Positions 34,278-42,896 of a DNA stretch of 64,000 bases are shown here, piece after piece (within the stretch, counting starts at the first letter, position 1; the number at the start of each line of letters is the position of its first letter). Made by a program: the position numbers and the translations under genes. The stretch lies in assembly GCF_026642255.1 (NCBI RefSeq), contig NZ_CP113264.1, positions 248,001 through 312,000 on the forward strand. The letters are read 5' to 3'. The notes under the pieces were generated by a model. The model was given only the letters and a program-made list of their open reading frames with translations, was not told where the DNA came from and did not search any database. Origin of the DNA: Streptomonospora nanhaiensis (GTDB lineage: Bacteria; Actinomycetota; Actinomycetes; Streptosporangiales; Streptosporangiaceae).

Positions 34278-34493
34278 GGGGCCGGTTCCGGCGTCCTCTG
34301 GCGTCCTGCCCCTATGCCCTGGCCGGGCTGGTCGGCGGGGGTCCGGCGCCGTCACTCCTGTCCCTCCGCGGGCGCGGTGCGCGCCGGGGGTCCGCCGGAG
34401 CGGGCGGCCACCCCTCCCGGGCGCGGTGTCCGGGGTCCCTGAGTCGGAGCCGGCTGGGGCGGGGAGGCGCCCCGTGCCGGACCGGCCGGGTTC

Positions 34494-35477
34494 CTACGCG
34501 GGGGCGGGCACGGGCGGTGCCGTGCTCCGGTGCTCCACGATCGACCGGATGATGTCGTTGAGGTCGCGCTCGGGCCGGTAGCCGACCAGGCGCCCGGCCA
34601 GGGAGGTGTCGGGGTAGCGGCGCTGCATGTCCTCGTAGCCCTCCCCGTACGCCTCCTCGTAGTCGATGTAGGTGATCGGGCTCGCGGAACCGGTGAGCTC
34701 GACGACCCGGTCGGCCAGGCCCTTGATCGAGATCTCCTCGTGGCCCCCCAGGTTGACGGCCTGGTTGTAGGCCTCGGGGGTCTCCATCAGTCTGAGGAGG
34801 CCGGGCACCACGTCGAACACCGAGCCGAAGCAGCGGCGCTGCGTCCCGGTGCCGTACACGGTGATCGGCTCCCCGGCCATCGCCTGGTCGACGAACCGGG
34901 GGACGACCATGCCGTAGCGGCCGGTCTGCCGGGGGCCGACCACGTTGAAGAAGCGGGCGATGACGCACGGGACGCCGGACTCGGTCCCGTGCACGTAGGC
35001 GATCAGCTCGTCCAGCCCCTTGGCCGCGGCGTAGGACCACCGGCTCCTGGTCGCGGACCCGTAGATCCGGTCGTCGCCCTCCTTGAGCCCGTCGGCGTCG
35101 TTCTTGCCGTAGACCTCGCTGGTGGACGCGATCATGTACGGCACGCGGTGCGCGACGGCCGCCTCCACCACGTTCTCCGTCCCGTGCAGGTTGATCCGCA
35201 GGGAGCGCAGCGGGTTGTCGACGATGTTGTAGACGCCGACGGCCGCGGCGAGGTGGAACACGGTGTCCGCCTCCGCGACCAGCGCGTCGACCAGCTCCCT
35301 GTCCAGGACGTCCCCGCGCACGAAGCGGAATCCGGGTGAGCCCTCCACCCGGGAGAGGTTCGCGGCGGAACCGGTCGACAGGTCGTCCAGGACCGTCACC
35401 CGGTGTCCCCGCGCGACCAGGTGGTCGCACAGGTGAGAGCCGATGAACCCGGCTCCTCCGGTCACTACAGCCTTCAT
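34494..35477 (-). CDS. NAD-dependent epimerase/dehydratase (extended SDR)
   Basis: This 327-residue sugar-nucleotide enzyme binds NAD through GGAGFIGSHL, and the active-site Tyr/Lys lie in SYAAAKGLDE. STSEVYGKND is the catalytic Ser/Thr region and NVVGPRQTGRYGMVVPRFV a typical substrate loop of UDP-glucose-4-epimerase or dTDP-glucose-dehydratase relatives. It follows a PIG-L deacetylase and a WbqC-family gene on the same strand, so it likely supplies a modified sugar for an envelope glycan. The exact substrate is unknown. Confidence 0.87.
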   Translation of the reverse strand: MKAVVTGGAGFIGSHLCDHLVARGHRVTVLDDLSTGSAANLSRVEGSPGFRFVRGDVLDRELVDALVAEADTVFHLAAAVGVYNIVDNPLRSLRINLHGTENVVEAAVAHRVPYMIASTSEVYGKNDADGLKEGDDRIYGSATRSRWSYAAAKGLDELIAYVHGTESGVPCVIARFFNVVGPRQTGRYGMVVPRFVDQAMAGEPITVYGTGTQRRCFGSVFDVVPGLLRLMETPEAYNQAVNLGGHEEISIKGLADRVVELTGSASPITYIDYEEAYGEGYEDMQRRYPDTSLAGRLVGYRPERDLNDIIRSIVEHRSTAPPVPAPA

Positions 35478-35580
35478 GGTTTCCCCTCCACTACGAGCGG
35501 TGTGCGTTGAGGTGCTTCCAGCGTTGCGCGAGCGGGGCGCGTGTCGGAGAAGTGCGTGGACCGGGGCGGGGCCCGGTCGT

Positions 35581-36294
35581 TCAGGCCAGGCAGCGGAGCA
35601 CGTGGAACCCCTCCCCGAGCGCGACCCCGGCCTGCATGCCGCGGAGCACGGCGAGGCTGCGCAGGGTCGGTTCGGAGCGCGTGTGCGGGTGCCTGTGGCT
35701 CTGCGAGCCGTACAGCTCCATGGCGTGGAGCTTGTCCGCCAGTTGGGACTCGTCGAGTTCGACGACGAGGTTCGGCGGCGCCACCGGCTCCGACCGCCAC
35801 TGGTCGGCGGCCTCCTCGTAGGCCAGCACCAGCCGCGGGTGGTGGCGCAGGGCGGTGTCGGAGGGGCGCAGGGCGGTGTGCACGGCCTCGGCGGTGGCCT
35901 GGTGGTCCTGGTTGTAGCTGGTGCGGTGCGGCGCGAGCACCACGGTCGGCCGGAGCCGTTCGACCGACAGGGGGCTCTCCCGCTCGATCAGCCGGGTCAG
36001 GTCCACCCGGGCGACGGTGTCGAGCCGCAGGTGGTGGGCGTCACCGGGGAGGGCCATGTGCCAGTCGTCCCAGCGGAAGTGGTCGGAGACCTTCTTGATC
36101 TCCGCGTAGCGCTCCTCTGCGGTGGAGAAGCCCTTCGGCGACTGGTCGGCGGTGTCCCCGACGGTGAGGAACTGGACGAACACCTCGGCTCCGGCGCTCT
36201 TGGCCTTGCTCATGAGGCCGCCGCAGCCGAGCGTCTCGTCGTCCGGGTGGGGGGCGTAGACCAGGATCCGTTCCTGGGACCAGTCCGTCGTCAT
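35581..36294 (-). CDS. PIG-L/LmbE family zinc deacetylase
   Basis: This 237-residue protein carries the zinc site APHPDDETLGCGG near the N-terminus and a later His in YNQDHQATAEAVHTAL. LmbE/PIG-L enzymes remove N-acetyl groups from GlcNAc-type sugars, as in mycothiol or antibiotic synthesis. Here the neighbours (WbqC, epimerase, glycosyltransferase) suggest a cell-surface sugar rather than mycothiol. ATG at 36292-36294 is followed directly by the zinc motif. Confidence 0.87.
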   Translation of the reverse strand: MTTDWSQERILVYAPHPDDETLGCGGLMSKAKSAGAEVFVQFLTVGDTADQSPKGFSTAEERYAEIKKVSDHFRWDDWHMALPGDAHHLRLDTVARVDLTRLIERESPLSVERLRPTVVLAPHRTSYNQDHQATAEAVHTALRPSDTALRHHPRLVLAYEEAADQWRSEPVAPPNLVVELDESQLADKLHAMELYGSQSHRHPHTRSEPTLRSLAVLRGMQAGVALGEGFHVLRCLA

Positions 36295-36407
36295 GCCGGT
36301 GTGCCGTCCTTTGCCGAGGTGGGGGCGATCGTGGTTGTCCCGAACCCGTGGAGCGGTCCCGTGCCCGCGGTCGCGGGCGGGGTGCCGACCCGCGTGCCGA
36401 CACGCGG

Positions 36408-37163
36408 TCAGCTCCGGGTCTGTGCCTGCCGGAGCACCTGGAGCGCGTCCGGCCCGGCGTTGAGAAGGAGGTCGATCGCCGACAGGCGCGGCACGAAGCC
36501 GGCTCCGGCGGGCAGGTGCTGCGGGTAGACCGGATGCCGGAAGTCCTGCCATTCGACGCCGATCCCGTAGCGGCGCAGGGCCCCGGTGTCCAGGTAGTCC
36601 CTGGCACCGTCCCCCGAGAGCATGATGTCCGCGCCGGTCTTGGCGCAGATCTGGGCGAGCAGTTCGCTCTTGCGCCCCGGGAAGTCCCCGATCTCGCTGG
36701 CGAGCAGCACCGGGGTGTCGATCCCGAAGCAGCGCATCAGCATGCGGGTCGTCTCCGTGGCGAGCTCCGCGAGGCCGTCCCACTCCGTTTCGTACAGATG
36801 GGCGATCTCATCGCGGTATTCGCGCCAGTACGGCGCTCTGCGGTAACAGTGTTCCGAGAGTGCCTTGTAGTGCTTGATCCGCCATTGGCGCCCGTTGTCA
36901 ATGCGCTTGTCCAGTATGCGATCATCGCGGTTGCCCTGGTTGACCGGCACGGTGAGCAGGACGGGCTTGTCACGCCCCGCGACGTAGTTCCGGTTCTGCC
37001 AACCACGCCGTTCAAACTGCACCGTGTCCAATACGACGAAAAGGTCGGCCCGGTCGATCTTGTCGATGAGGCCCAGCCAGGGCAGGTAGTGCGGCTGGTG
37101 GAGTGCCACCCGCATGACCGAGTCGAGTTCCCCGATGTCATTGCTGGTGGCAGTGTTGCTCAT
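36408..37163 (-). CDS. WbqC family protein
   Basis: This is a 251-residue protein with the WbqC signature VALHQPHYLPWLGLIDKI and FVVLDTVQFERRGWQNRN, followed by the conserved C-terminal YPQHLPAGAGFVPRLSAIDL and LLLNAGPDA. WbqC proteins occur in O-antigen, capsule and sugar-peptide clusters and may form amide links or modify amino sugars, but the reaction is not established. It is the first gene of a leftward unit WbqC - deacetylase - epimerase. The local GC is lower than in neighbours, with AT-rich codons around 36790-36900, which may mean horizontal transfer. Confidence 0.85.
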   Translation of the reverse strand: MSNTATSNDIGELDSVMRVALHQPHYLPWLGLIDKIDRADLFVVLDTVQFERRGWQNRNYVAGRDKPVLLTVPVNQGNRDDRILDKRIDNGRQWRIKHYKALSEHCYRRAPYWREYRDEIAHLYETEWDGLAELATETTRMLMRCFGIDTPVLLASEIGDFPGRKSELLAQICAKTGADIMLSGDGARDYLDTGALRRYGIGVEWQDFRHPVYPQHLPAGAGFVPRLSAIDLLLNAGPDALQVLRQAQTRS

Positions 37164-37269
37164 GGGCCTGCTGTCCTGCTTGCCGCGGGTCGGATCAGGC
37201 GAGGGGGAGGGTAAGCCGCCGATCACGCCGAGCGTTCTCCTTCTCTCCGTGGGGCACCTTTGGTGAGGA

Positions 37270-37300
37270 TTGTCCGAGTTTTCGGGCAGTCCGGTATAAA
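37270..37300 (+). promoter_or_regulatory. possible promoter between WbqC and glycosyltransferase genes
   Basis: TTGTCC (37270-37275) and TATAAA (37295-37300) are spaced 19 nt in an unusually AT-rich 290-nt divergent interval. The sequence downstream also has TATTCTAATG-like AT-rich pieces. It could drive the glycosyltransferase gene about 210 nt downstream. Confidence 0.35.
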
Positions 37301-37509
37301 CCGAAGTGCGTACCGCGCCACCCCGGTCCTCCTCACAAATATCTTCTAATGGGTACCACCTGACGCAAGCCCGTGTATACGATTTGCGTGGCCTACATAG
37401 GACGCGAACCAGGGGCAACCACTCAGTGCCGTAGGGCGTCAACCTAACGCTGGATGTGCGGGTTCATGTCGGTCCGAAAACCGATATCTTTCGGAGGGGT
37501 CCCAGGGCT

Positions 37510-39048
37510 GTGCGTATCGCTCGTTTCATCGGTGGCCTGTTGACCGGGTTGATCGCCCTGGTCCTTGCTGTCGCACTCTTCGTCTACTGGTTCGCCTTCG
37601 CCGCGGACATGGCGGCCGCCGCGGGACTGGGCGCGTTCGGCTACGTGTTCCTGTGGCTGGCGTTCGGCGCCAACCTCCTCCTGTGGACCGCCGCCGGCCT
37701 CCTGCGCCTGGGCGAGGACTCGATCCGCGCGGTGGTGCGGCCGCGCGCCCGCCGGGGCCGGGCGGTCGGGGCCGCCCCGCCGGAGCGGGTCCTGGTCGCC
37801 GCGGGCGCCTCCGAGGTGGGCGCGTCCGATGCAGGCCCCCCGGGGTCGGGCGGCCCCGTCCGACCGGCGGGGCGTCACGCCTCCGGGCGGCCCGGGGGCG
37901 CGCGGGGCGACGACCCCGGTATCTCCCTGGCGGTCGTCATCCCCGCGCACAACGAGGAGCCCGTCATCCACGCGGCCATCGGATCGGCGCTGAGCCTGTT
38001 CGACCGCTGGGACGTCTACGTGGTCTCGGACTCCTCCAAGGACGCCACGGCGGAGATCGCCGCCAGGACCGGCGTCAACGTGCTCGAACTGCTCACCAAC
38101 CGCGGCAAGGCCGGCGCCATCGAGGCGGTCATCGAGGAGTTCTCCCTGACCGAGAACTACGGCGGTGTCCTCATCCTGGACGCCGACACCGAACTCGACC
38201 CGGGGTACGTGGAGGGGGCCAGGCGCCAGCTGGAGGACCCCTCGGTCGCCGCCGTCGCGGGCTTCGTCGTCTCGGAGTGGAAGCCGCAGGAGCGGACCCT
38301 CGTCGGCAGGACCATCTCCGCCTACCGGGACCGCCTGTACTTCATGCTCCAGTACCTCATGCGGTTCGGGCAGACCTGGCGGCACGCCAACACGGCGTTC
38401 ATCGTGCCGGGCTTCGCCAGCGTCTACCGCAGCGAGGCCCTGCGGGAGATCGACGTCAACCCCCCGGGGCTGGTGATCGAGGACTTCAACATGACCTTCG
38501 AGGTGCACCACAAGCGCCTCGGGCGCATCTCGATGAACCCCGACACCAAGGCCTACAGCCAGGACCCCTTCACGTTCGGGGACTACTACAAGCAGGTCGG
38601 CCGGTGGACGCTCGGCTTCTGGCAGACCATCCGCAGGCACGGGATCTGGCCGAGCGTCTTCTGGGCGTTCCTCGCGCTCTACGTCGTCGAGGTCGTGCTG
38701 GTCTCCCTGGTCCTGCTGCTCACCGCGCTGCTCGGGGTGTTCGTGCTCGTGGGAACGCTCGGCGGCGAGCCCTTCGGGACGCTGCCGTTCTTCGGAGGGG
38801 CCTTCACGGCGGTGTCGGCGCTCCTGCCGCTGACGGCCATCGCGATCGGCCTGTTCATCCCGGACTACATGCTCACCTGCCTGCTGACCGTGGTCCGGCG
38901 GCGGCCGTCCTACCTGCTGTACGGCCTGTTCTTCTTCCCGATCAGGCTGGTGGACGCCTACCTGTCGCTGCGTATGGTCCCCAAGGCGTGGACCACCGAC
39001 TCCGACGGTCGGTGGAGCAGCCCGGACCGCACGTCCAACAAGAGCTGA
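37510..39048 (+). CDS. GT2 family membrane glycosyltransferase
   Basis: This is a 512-residue protein. GTG at 37510 follows GGAGGGG; a further upstream GTG (37456) lacks a ribosome site. Two N-terminal membrane helices precede a GT2 domain: AVVIPAHNEEPVIHAAIGS, the DxD motif in VLILDADTELDPG, VIEDFNMTFE as the acceptor-side acidic motif and QVGRWTLGFW as the (Q/R)xxRW-like motif of processive synthases. Four or so C-terminal membrane segments follow. It resembles cellulose/hyaluronan-synthase-type enzymes and probably builds a surface polysaccharide. It is divergent from the WbqC - deacetylase - epimerase unit. Confidence 0.87.
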   Translation: MRIARFIGGLLTGLIALVLAVALFVYWFAFAADMAAAAGLGAFGYVFLWLAFGANLLLWTAAGLLRLGEDSIRAVVRPRARRGRAVGAAPPERVLVAAGASEVGASDAGPPGSGGPVRPAGRHASGRPGGARGDDPGISLAVVIPAHNEEPVIHAAIGSALSLFDRWDVYVVSDSSKDATAEIAARTGVNVLELLTNRGKAGAIEAVIEEFSLTENYGGVLILDADTELDPGYVEGARRQLEDPSVAAVAGFVVSEWKPQERTLVGRTISAYRDRLYFMLQYLMRFGQTWRHANTAFIVPGFASVYRSEALREIDVNPPGLVIEDFNMTFEVHHKRLGRISMNPDTKAYSQDPFTFGDYYKQVGRWTLGFWQTIRRHGIWPSVFWAFLALYVVEVVLVSLVLLLTALLGVFVLVGTLGGEPFGTLPFFGGAFTAVSALLPLTAIAIGLFIPDYMLTCLLTVVRRRPSYLLYGLFFFPIRLVDAYLSLRMVPKAWTTDSDGRWSSPDRTSNKS

Positions 39049-39176
39049 ACTGCGACGATGTGAGATTGTCCGGCCTCGTCCACCCCGGGGGGCCGTGGCC
39101 GCGGGCAGCGTTTAGCCTCGAGGAGGGACCCCGACCCTCCTCGGGGCGGAAGTCTGACGAAGCGTGTGAGGTAGCG

Positions 39177-39587
39177 GTGGACAAGAGGCGTGTGTCGTTC
39201 GGGCTGTACAGGGTGCTCGCGTACGTGACCGGCGTTTTCCTGATCGGGCTGACCTTCGTGGCCATGCCCGCCAAGTACCTGGTCGGTGAGACGGCCCGCT
39301 TCTCCCTGATGCCGGCGCCGCAGGGGCTGGAGCACTGGTTCGGCCCCGAGTCGCCGCTGATGCTCTTCATCGCCATGCCGCACGGCTACATCTACATGGT
39401 GTACGTCTTCGCGGTGCTGTGGGTCGCGCTGGACCGGCGCTGGAGCGCCGCCCGCACCCTCGGCGTGGCCCTGGCCGGCACCGTCCCCGTGGTCGGGTTC
39501 GTCGTCGAGCACCGGATCGTCAGGTCCGAGCAGGCCAAGGAGGCTGCCGCGGGCGAGCGGGCTCAGGAGCCCGCGACCGCGGGCTGA
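39177..39587 (+). CDS. DUF3817 family membrane protein
   Basis: This is a 136-residue protein. GTG at 39177 starts VDKRRVSFGLYRVLAYVTGV. Family motifs include MPAKYLVGE and AMPHGYIYMVYVFAVLW, with three to four membrane helices and a charged C-terminus. The function is unknown. The protein is an actinobacterial integral-membrane family sometimes found near respiratory genes. The 3' end overlaps the convergent SURF1 gene by 25 nt. Confidence 0.85.
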   Translation: MDKRRVSFGLYRVLAYVTGVFLIGLTFVAMPAKYLVGETARFSLMPAPQGLEHWFGPESPLMLFIAMPHGYIYMVYVFAVLWVALDRRWSAARTLGVALAGTVPVVGFVVEHRIVRSEQAKEAAAGERAQEPATAG

Positions 39588-40351
39588 CCCTCCTGCTCCT
39601 CCCCGTCGGAGGCCCGCTCCCGCCGGGAGCGGGCCTCCGCCAGTTCCCGGCGCATGAGGATGATCCAGAAGACCACCGCGGAGACGCCGAACATCGCCCA
39701 CTGCACCGTGTAGCTGAGGCTGCGCCAGTTGACCTCGACCTCGGTGGGCGGCTCGGGCGGCGGCACCGGGACGAGGGAGTCCGTGGCCGGGTCCTGCCCG
39801 GGCAGCGTGACGTAGCCCTCGTAGAGGGGGTGGTCCCACTCCTGGACCAGGACGGAGGCCGCGATGCGCTCGACCTGTCCCTCGGTCACCTCGACGGGGA
39901 CGACCCCCTCGGCCCCGACGGGCGGCAGCAGCCAGCCCGTGACGGTGACCTCGCCGCCGGGGGCCTCGGGGACGTCCTGCCCCTCCTCGGCCCAGCCCCG
40001 GTTGACGGTGACGGCGCTGCCGTCCGCGGTGACCAGCGGCAGGATGACGTCGTGCCCCAGGACCCCGTCCACGACCCGGGGCACCAGGAGCTGCTCGGCG
40101 GTGTCGTAGCGTCCCGTGGCCTCGACCGCCTGGTTCGCGAAGGAGTCGGGGTGCATGTACGCGCCGGGTTCCAGCAGGTCCTCGACGGGGCGGGCGGAGG
40201 CCAGGTCCTCGACCGGGTTGGTGATCACCTCCCGGTCGGGCTCGAAGGCGCGGACGAACTGCCACGAGGTGCCGGTGGCGCACACCAGGACGACCAGCAG
40301 GGCGACCAGGTGGATGCCGAGCCAGCGGGGGCTGAGGAGCGGAGATCTCAC
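39563..40351 (-). CDS. SURF1 family cytochrome oxidase assembly protein
   Basis: This is a 262-residue protein with an N-terminal membrane helix (WLGIHLVALLVVLVCATGTS), a periplasmic SURF1 domain (TGRYDTAEQLLVPR, VNRGWAEEGQDVPEAPGGEV) and a C-terminal helix (YTVQWAMFGVSAVVFWIILM). SURF1 proteins help insert heme a into aa3-type oxidase. The N-terminal WQFxRxxE-type motif is present. It is convergent with the DUF3817 gene, and no oxidase genes are in the window. Confidence 0.88.
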   Translation of the reverse strand: MRSPLLSPRWLGIHLVALLVVLVCATGTSWQFVRAFEPDREVITNPVEDLASARPVEDLLEPGAYMHPDSFANQAVEATGRYDTAEQLLVPRVVDGVLGHDVILPLVTADGSAVTVNRGWAEEGQDVPEAPGGEVTVTGWLLPPVGAEGVVPVEVTEGQVERIAASVLVQEWDHPLYEGYVTLPGQDPATDSLVPVPPPEPPTEVEVNWRSLSYTVQWAMFGVSAVVFWIILMRRELAEARSRRERASDGEEQEGQPAVAGS

Positions 40352-40655
40352 CGGTCCAGGCTATGCGCGGCCTCCGGGCGGGCCGTCATGACCCCTGGTT
40401 GACGATGTCCCGAAGCCCTTGGGCTGCGGCCTGCCCAGCAATGACGATCACTTTAAGTAGTTTCTCGTGACTGAGGGTTGTTCTTCGAGGTTGGGGTGGG
40501 TAGTGTCGTCATCAACGCGGAACGACAGGGTCGATCCGCGGCAGACCTTACAGGCCGCGACTCCCGGGGGGAGGAGTCGCCGGCCGCTTCCCAGGCGAGG
40601 GTTGCTTCCGTACTTTGAGGGGGGATGCGGGAGCGACCCTCGCCACCTTTCTTCT
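40352..40655. other. gene-free stretch with a hairpin, possible small transcript
   Basis: There is no convincing gene. It includes an AT-richer segment (CACTTTAAGTAGTTTCTC near 40449), a hairpin GCGACTCC / GGAGTCGC (about 40557-40578) and, on the minus strand, a 19-codon frame (MTTLPTPTSKNNPQSRETT) with no ribosome site. A small RNA is possible but unsupported. Confidence 0.3.
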
Positions 40656-40687
40656 GGGGCGGGCCCACCGGTCGGTGGGCCCGCCCC
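40656..40687 (-). terminator. terminator after vapBC
   Basis: A perfect 14-bp stem (GGGGCGGGCCCACC / GGTGGGCCCGCCCC) with a 4-nt loop lies 21 nt past the toxin stop codon. Confidence 0.78.
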
Positions 40688-40708
40688 GTCGCGTGCCCGC
40701 GGCCGGTC

Positions 40709-41122
40709 TCAGGGTGTGTTCCGGACGGATCGCTCGCGCAGGTCGGTGAGGTGGTGTGCCGCCGTCGCGAAGTCGTTGTCGTCGTGCAGGACGACAAGAC
40801 CGTGGTGTGCCGCCGTCGCGGCGATGAGCAGGTCCACCGAGGACATCGCCCGGTGCGCGCCGCCCCGGAGGAGCCGGTACTGCGCGGACTCCACCCACTG
40901 CCAGGCGCTCTTCGGCGTGGGCACATCGGGGTGCAGGGTCTCGAACATCTCGTTGAACTGCTCGTACTCGTCGAGATTGCGTGCGGAACGGCGGAATTCC
41001 GTACGTTGGACGGCACAGGACCCCACCGCCCCCTCGACGACGACGTCGCGCCAGGCATCCCTGTGTTTCGGGTCCCTCAGAACCCGCCACAGCGCGGACG
41101 AGTCGATCAGGTACCTGATCAC
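40709..41122 (-). CDS. vapC: PIN-domain toxin (VapC-like)
   Basis: This is a 137-residue PIN-domain ribonuclease. The acidic metal site is Asp7 (YLIDSSALWRVL), Glu42 (QRTEFRR), Asp97 (SSVDLLIAATAAHHG) and Asp115/Asp117 (HDDNDF). All are present, so the toxin looks active. It would cleave RNA in the cytoplasm when not bound by the antitoxin. The start overlaps the antitoxin stop by 4 nt. Confidence 0.9.
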   Translation of the reverse strand: MIRYLIDSSALWRVLRDPKHRDAWRDVVVEGAVGSCAVQRTEFRRSARNLDEYEQFNEMFETLHPDVPTPKSAWQWVESAQYRLLRGGAHRAMSSVDLLIAATAAHHGLVVLHDDNDFATAAHHLTDLRERSVRNTP

Positions 41123-41340
41123 TCCCCATCCCCCTTCTCGGCGGAGCGCCTCTTCTGCCAGCTCTCGTAATCCCAGTCCCGTGCGAGTGCGGAGAAGTGT
41201 TCCAGGGCGGCTATGCGACGGTGTCTGGCCGCGTATTCCCTGAGGGCGAGGTTGACCGTCTCCTTCTTGGTCGAGGCGCCGGAGAGTCTCATGGCCTCAC
41301 GAAGGGCCTCGTCGTCGATGTCGACCTGGGTCAGGCTCAT
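41119..41340 (-). CDS. vapB: VapB-like antitoxin (DUF2191 type)
   Basis: This is 73 residues from ATG 41338-41340, preceded by CGGAGTCC. An upstream ATG adds 19 residues that overlap the operator, so I prefer the shorter form. The N-terminus (MSLTQVDIDDEALREAMRLS) and STKKETVNLALREYAARHRR form the ribbon-helix-helix DNA-binding part of VapB/DUF2191 antitoxins. The C-terminal WDYESWQKRRSAEKGDGE is the toxin-binding tail. It is coupled with vapC by a 4-nt overlap and probably autorepresses the 13-bp inverted repeat upstream. Confidence 0.87.
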   Translation of the reverse strand: MSLTQVDIDDEALREAMRLSGASTKKETVNLALREYAARHRRIAALEHFSALARDWDYESWQKRRSAEKGDGE

Positions 41341-41352
41341 GTCGGACTCCGT

Positions 41353-41400
41353 TTCATGGTGATGTACATGTTGAGCATATGCCATGGACATCACCATGAA
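41353..41400. promoter_or_regulatory. vapBC operator: long inverted repeat
   Basis: TTCATGGTGATGT (41353-41365) and ACATCACCATGAA (41388-41400) are a perfect 13-bp inverted repeat with a 22-bp spacer that includes CATATG. It lies directly upstream of vapB, where the VapBC complex usually binds to repress its own operon. Confidence 0.65.
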
Positions 41401-41439
41401 ACGGCTTGCCGCGTGTCCGCGGCCGGTCCGGGACCGGGG

Positions 41440-41973
41440 TCAGCCCATGGTCTTCTGGCCGTCCAGGCCCTCGCGGACGATGTCGGCGTGGCCGCAGTGC
41501 TGCGCGGTCTCGCGGAGGATGTGCAGCAGCACGTCGCGGGCCGTCCAGGCCCCCCCTTCGGGGAACCACGGCGCGCTCGGGAGCGGGTGCGAGACCTCCA
41601 GGTCGGGCAGTTCGGCCACCAGCCGCTCCGTCTCCCCGGCCGCCAGCTCGTAGTCCTCCAGGACGCCGGCGAGGGTCTCACCGTCCAGCAGCCGGAAGCT
41701 GTCCGCGTGCTCCTGCCAGGTGGACGGGTCGTCGTAGTCCACCTCCGTCGGCGCGGGGCCGTTCCGGATGAAGTCGGCCCAGCTGCGCTCCGTCGACACC
41801 ACGTGCTTGAGCAGGCCCCCGAGGGTCAGCTCGCTCACCGTGGTGCGCCGCGCCGCCTGCTCGTCGTCCAGCCCCCGGAGGGTGAAGCGCAGGAAGTCGC
41901 GCTGCTCCCCCAGGGCGCGCAGGAGGGACGCGCGCTCTGCGTCCAGGACCTTCTCCGTCGTCGTCGCCATCAT
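41440..41973 (-). CDS. DinB family protein (DUF664-like)
   Basis: This is a 177-residue four-helix protein with the DinB/YfiT metal-binding pattern: LGGLLKHVVSTERSWADFI gives the first His, and ARDVLLHILRETAQHCGHAD provides the later two. Actinobacterial members may be mycothiol- or bacillithiol-dependent transferases, and the substrate is unknown. ATG at 41971-41973 is followed by a second ATG; either could be used. It is divergent from the alpha/beta-hydrolase-like gene. Confidence 0.82.
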   Translation of the reverse strand: MMATTTEKVLDAERASLLRALGEQRDFLRFTLRGLDDEQAARRTTVSELTLGGLLKHVVSTERSWADFIRNGPAPTEVDYDDPSTWQEHADSFRLLDGETLAGVLEDYELAAGETERLVAELPDLEVSHPLPSAPWFPEGGAWTARDVLLHILRETAQHCGHADIVREGLDGQKTMG

Positions 41974-42128
41974 GACCACCGCTTTCCGTCGCACCGAAGC
42001 TCGTGGTCACCACCCTAGGAACCATGGAGGTCAAGTACTGTCCTCCACTTGGCGCGGTAGGCAGGGGCTTTCCTGGAACCCCCGAGAGGACACCGGATAA
42101 CCTGGCGTTCTGGCGACCCGGAGGTTCC

Positions 42129-42896
42129 ATGGCCCTGATCCCGCTCCAGTACCGAATCGACGGCCCCAGGCACGCGCCCGTCGTCCTGCTCGTGCCACCC
42201 TTCGGCACGACGATGTCGGTCTGGGAGCCGCAGATGCCGGAGCTCACCCGCGACCTCCAGGTCCTGCGGGTCAACCACCGCGGCCACGGCTCCTCACCGG
42301 CCCCCGCGGGGCCCTGCACGGTGGCGGACCTCGCCCTGGACCTGCTCGGCGTCCTCGAGGACCGGGGCTTCTCACGGGTGTCGGCCGTCGGCGCGGGGCT
42401 GGGGTCCGCACTGCTGGTGTGGATCGCGGCGAACTCGCCCCGGAGCCTGGACCGCCTGGCGCTGCTCGCCGCGGCCCCGCGCACGCCCGCCGTGCACAGG
42501 TGGGACCGGATCGCCTCGCGGGTGCGGGAGGTCGGCCTGGAGTCGGTGGCCGCCGACGTCGTGCGGCCGTGGTTCACGCCCGACATGGCCGAGGACCGCC
42601 CCGAGGTCGTGGCCAGGTTCACCGAGGACTTCGGCCGGCTCGACCCGGGCGGGTTCGCCTCGGTGTGCGACGCGGTCGCGAAGCTGGACCAGCGCCACCT
42701 GGCCGCCGAGGTGCGGGTGCCCACCCTGGTCGCGTCGGCCGCCCACGACCCGCTGCTGCCCCCGGGCCACGGGCGCAGGCTCGCCGACGGGCTCCCCGAC
42801 GCCCGGTTCGAGGTGGTCCCCGGGGCCGCGCACCTGCTGGGGGTGGAGCGCGCGGACCGGGTCAACGAGCTGCTGCTGGAGCACATCGTCCGCTGA
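42129..42896 (+). CDS. alpha/beta-hydrolase fold protein lacking the nucleophile Ser
   Basis: This is a 255-residue protein, close to 3-oxoadipate enol-lactonase in overall pattern. GGAGG precedes the ATG at 42129. The oxyanion region (LLVPPFGTTMSVWEPQMPEL), the acid (SAAHDPLLPPGHG) and the His (VPGAAHLLGVERADRVNELL) are present. The nucleophile elbow, however, reads SAVGAGLGSALL, with Gly where Ser is expected, so classical esterase or lactonase activity is unlikely. It may be a non-catalytic binding protein or use a different chemistry. Confidence 0.8.
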   Translation: MALIPLQYRIDGPRHAPVVLLVPPFGTTMSVWEPQMPELTRDLQVLRVNHRGHGSSPAPAGPCTVADLALDLLGVLEDRGFSRVSAVGAGLGSALLVWIAANSPRSLDRLALLAAAPRTPAVHRWDRIASRVREVGLESVAADVVRPWFTPDMAEDRPEVVARFTEDFGRLDPGGFASVCDAVAKLDQRHLAAEVRVPTLVASAAHDPLLPPGHGRRLADGLPDARFEVVPGAAHLLGVERADRVNELLLEHIVR

